Assembly: GCA_947577185.1 (NCBI GenBank)
Contig: CANPUE010000006.1
Location: 68,649-132,648, forward strand
Direction of reading: 5' to 3'
DNA from: an uncultured Lachnospiraceae bacterium
GTDB lineage: Bacteria > Bacillota > Clostridia > Lachnospirales > Lachnospiraceae
Length of the DNA stretch: 64,000 nt
The notes beneath the pieces are model-generated. The model was not told the DNA's origin, did not search any database, and saw nothing but the letters and a program-made list of their open reading frames with translations. This document shows positions 62,483-64,000 of the stretch, in pieces (the first letter of the stretch is position 1; every line of letters begins with the position of its first letter). The translations under genes were made by a program, and so were the position numbers.

Positions 62483-64000
62483 CTACTGCGCTTTTGCCTT
62501 TACTTTTATCTTCTTATCCTTTTTCATAAACAGGATGACCGATACACATGCCAAGCCAAGTGACAGGAACCACTTAGGATGAATCGGATCTCCGGTCTTT
62601 GGCGTAATATCCAACAGACCTTCCGACAGATTCTGCGTATTGACATAAATCGTATACGGCGAGAAGTGCGTCGCTGTAAAGCTGATACAAGGCACTCCAT
62701 TAATCGTAGTAAATCTCTGGCTCAGATCTTCAACCTGATTCGATACAACAGCTCCCATCATATTATTACCGCCATAGGTTACGAGCGCATCCGGAAGCGG
62801 GATCGTGATATCGACAGTCAATCCTGTCGTGTTCGTGATCTTTGTCGTACCCGTAGAATCATACAGGCTGATATCCATTGCATAATACAGGATATTTTCA
62901 AGATTGCCGTATTTATTCGTCAGAGCATTCATAACTGCCATCGTTGCTTCATCTGTCTCGGAAATCTTCACAATAAAGTTATCTGTAGAACCGTTAACAT
63001 TTGCCGTCGCCAGATCTTTGTTACTGATACCCGGTTTCGTGATATCCACTCTTGTATTGCTGCTGTCAGCGGCAGGTACCCTCGTCGAGCCTCCGGTCGA
63101 AGTACTTGTCGGAGTCGTGGCAACCGTTCCGTTTGTCGGCGTTGACGCATCGTCTGTATACTCAGCGGTTACTGTAACATTCGCTGCCGGCATGACAAAT
63201 GTCGTCGCAGGCAGACTCACACTCGCCAGTGTCACGCCCTGAGTCTCTGTCGTCCACCGCAGGAACTTCTTGCCTGTAGCTGGTGTATTGGCCGCAATAA
63301 TAACTGTAGAACCTGCATCATACGAACCGCTTCCGCTTCCGTTCACCACAACAACTGTATATTTACCGGCCGCCTGTGCCGATGTGGAAGTCGTCGATGT
63401 TGAACTTCCGGAAGTACTGGTTGAAGTACCGCTTGTGCTCGTCGTACGGTTGCTGGTCGTATTACCGCCTGATCCGCCAGGTGTGTTCGTCGTTCCGCCA
63501 CTGGTCGTACCAGTGCCGCCGCCAGTACCATTTCCTCCACTGTACATTGCAAGGATCGTCAGGTTCTCCGTAACATTCAGGTAAGCATCACTGCTCCACT
63601 TTAAGAACGTATAACCCTGATGCACAGGTGCCTGCGGTGCCAGTGCTTCGCCTCCGGGTGCTACAAGCTGTGTAGCTCCGATCTTCGAACCATCTATCTG
63701 GTCATAGAACTCGACTTTATACTTGCCATCTACCATTCCATTCGTATAATAACCCTGTGCAATGAAGATCGTGTCTTCATGGATCTTATCCGTGAGCTTC
63801 GTATTATTTGTTCCCAGCCAGCCTTCAAATGTCCAGCCTTCTTTTACGGGATCCTCCGGTGCATCCGCATAGGAATCATCCGGTACATACTGCGTCTCAC
63901 CGACCTGCTGACCGTCTGCATCCAGGAAAATAACACGCCACTCATCCGTAATAGGATCCAGATACAGGTTGTAATCCGTACCATACGTATCAACATATCG
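62483..64000 (-). CDS. InlB-repeat surface protein with PKTGD wall anchor (partial, N-terminus outside window)
   Basis: The frame is open to the right edge, so the N-terminus is missing; at least 505 residues are present. From the N-side come InlB B-repeats (Listeria-Bacteroides type) with GWTFEGWLGTNNTKL and VHQGYTFLKWSSDAYLN, then a Gly/Ser/Thr linker (about 63325-63540), a divergent repeat (GKKFLRWTTETQGVTL) and a second Thr-rich linker. The pre-anchor module has VDITIPLPDALVTYGGN and HFSPYTIYV. It ends TPKTGD, a hydrophobic segment and a Lys-rich tail, the layout of a sortase-anchored protein. The C-terminal module is homologous to that of the neighbouring BspA-like protein. The genes are 22 bp apart and probably one operon. 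Confidence 0.88.
   Translation of the reverse strand, partial: RYVDTYGTDYNLYLDPITDEWRVIFLDADGQQVGETQYVPDDSYADAPEDPVKEGWTFEGWLGTNNTKLTDKIHEDTIFIAQGYYTNGMVDGKYKVEFYDQIDGSKIGATQLVAPGGEALAPQAPVHQGYTFLKWSSDAYLNVTENLTILAMYSGGNGTGGGTGTTSGGTTNTPGGSGGNTTSNRTTSTSGTSTSTSGSSTSTTSTSAQAAGKYTVVVVNGSGSGSYDAGSTVIIAANTPATGKKFLRWTTETQGVTLASVSLPATTFVMPAANVTVTAEYTDDASTPTNGTVATTPTSTSTGGSTRVPAADSSNTRVDITKPGISNKDLATANVNGSTDNFIVKISETDEATMAVMNALTNKYGNLENILYYAMDISLYDSTGTTKITNTTGLTVDITIPLPDALVTYGGNNMMGAVVSNQVEDLSQRFTTINGVPCISFTATHFSPYTIYVNTQNLSEGLLDITPKTGDPIHPKWFLSLGLACVSVILFMKKDKKIKVKAKAQ

Noticed and set aside
63325-63540. Apparent repeat tract in the surface protein gene
   Set aside because: Low-complexity Gly/Ser/Thr coding sequence of a linker; no regular unit length, so not a tandem repeat or CRISPR.

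Overview
The window reads as a chromosomal segment of an anaerobic, spore-forming, motile Clostridia, most likely a gut Lachnospiraceae. This rests on the yqfC-yqfD-phoH-(HD protein)-ybeY cluster, a SpoVB-like flippase, Rex, the electron-bifurcating NfnAB pair, formate-THF ligase with FolD, a chemoreceptor, and BspA-like/InlB-repeat wall proteins ending in PxTGD anchors. Most genes lie on the minus strand. I saw no rRNA, tRNA, CRISPR array, phage or intact insertion sequence.

Region 1 (1-8.7 kb, minus) is core: a partial HI0933/BaiN-type flavoprotein, a BofC-like membrane protein, a SpoVB/MurJ-like flippase, then ybeY, a shortened PgpH-like HD protein with lost metal ligands, phoH, yqfD, yqfC and pdp.

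Region 2 (8.7-22.6 kb) is accessory and is the most interesting part. After an AAA-ATPase/PD-(D/E)XK protein come two genes broken by internal deletions: a GH3 beta-glucosidase and a YesN-type response regulator. Intact-looking activator repeats remain in front of the GH3 gene. Next are a sugar-binding lipoprotein adjacent to a chemoreceptor with no ABC transporter. The region ends in a tightly coupled five-gene sugar operon: L-fucose/arabinose-type isomerase, split transketolase N and C subunits, FGGY kinase, and a DUF5060/DUF5605 glycoside hydrolase. A divergent LacI regulator controls it, with a palindrome over the promoter. The gene set has the logic of isomerase, kinase, transketolase and resembles the known D-apiose route (AptK/AptA/AptB) with a different isomerase family, so it is a candidate branched-pentose or other rare-sugar pathway.

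Region 3 (22.6-35 kb) is mixed: an LRR lipoprotein with a translationally coupled microprotein, a HAD phosphatase, a hemerythrin-REC fusion, an orphan AgrC-like kinase, rlmH, a MATE transporter, a DUF6020-like membrane protein and a MORN-repeat membrane protein.

Region 4 (35-58.6 kb, minus) is core metabolism and cell biology: nfnB/nfnA, a zinc-ribbon/TPR protein, folD, fhs, ftsK/spoIIIE, tepA, a GT39-like membrane protein, an O-acetylhomoserine sulfhydrylase, yebC, a CNNM/CBS protein, mazF (no mazE seen), alr, nnr, rex, an ABC-F ATPase, icd, and a GntR regulator with a clear operator over its own promoter.

Region 5 (58.6-64 kb, minus) is a cell-surface cluster: a BspA-like LRR protein and an InlB-repeat protein (cut off by the window end) that share a C-terminal module and a PxTGD wall anchor. 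They are followed by a subtilase whose ribosome binding site sits inside the preceding terminator hairpin.
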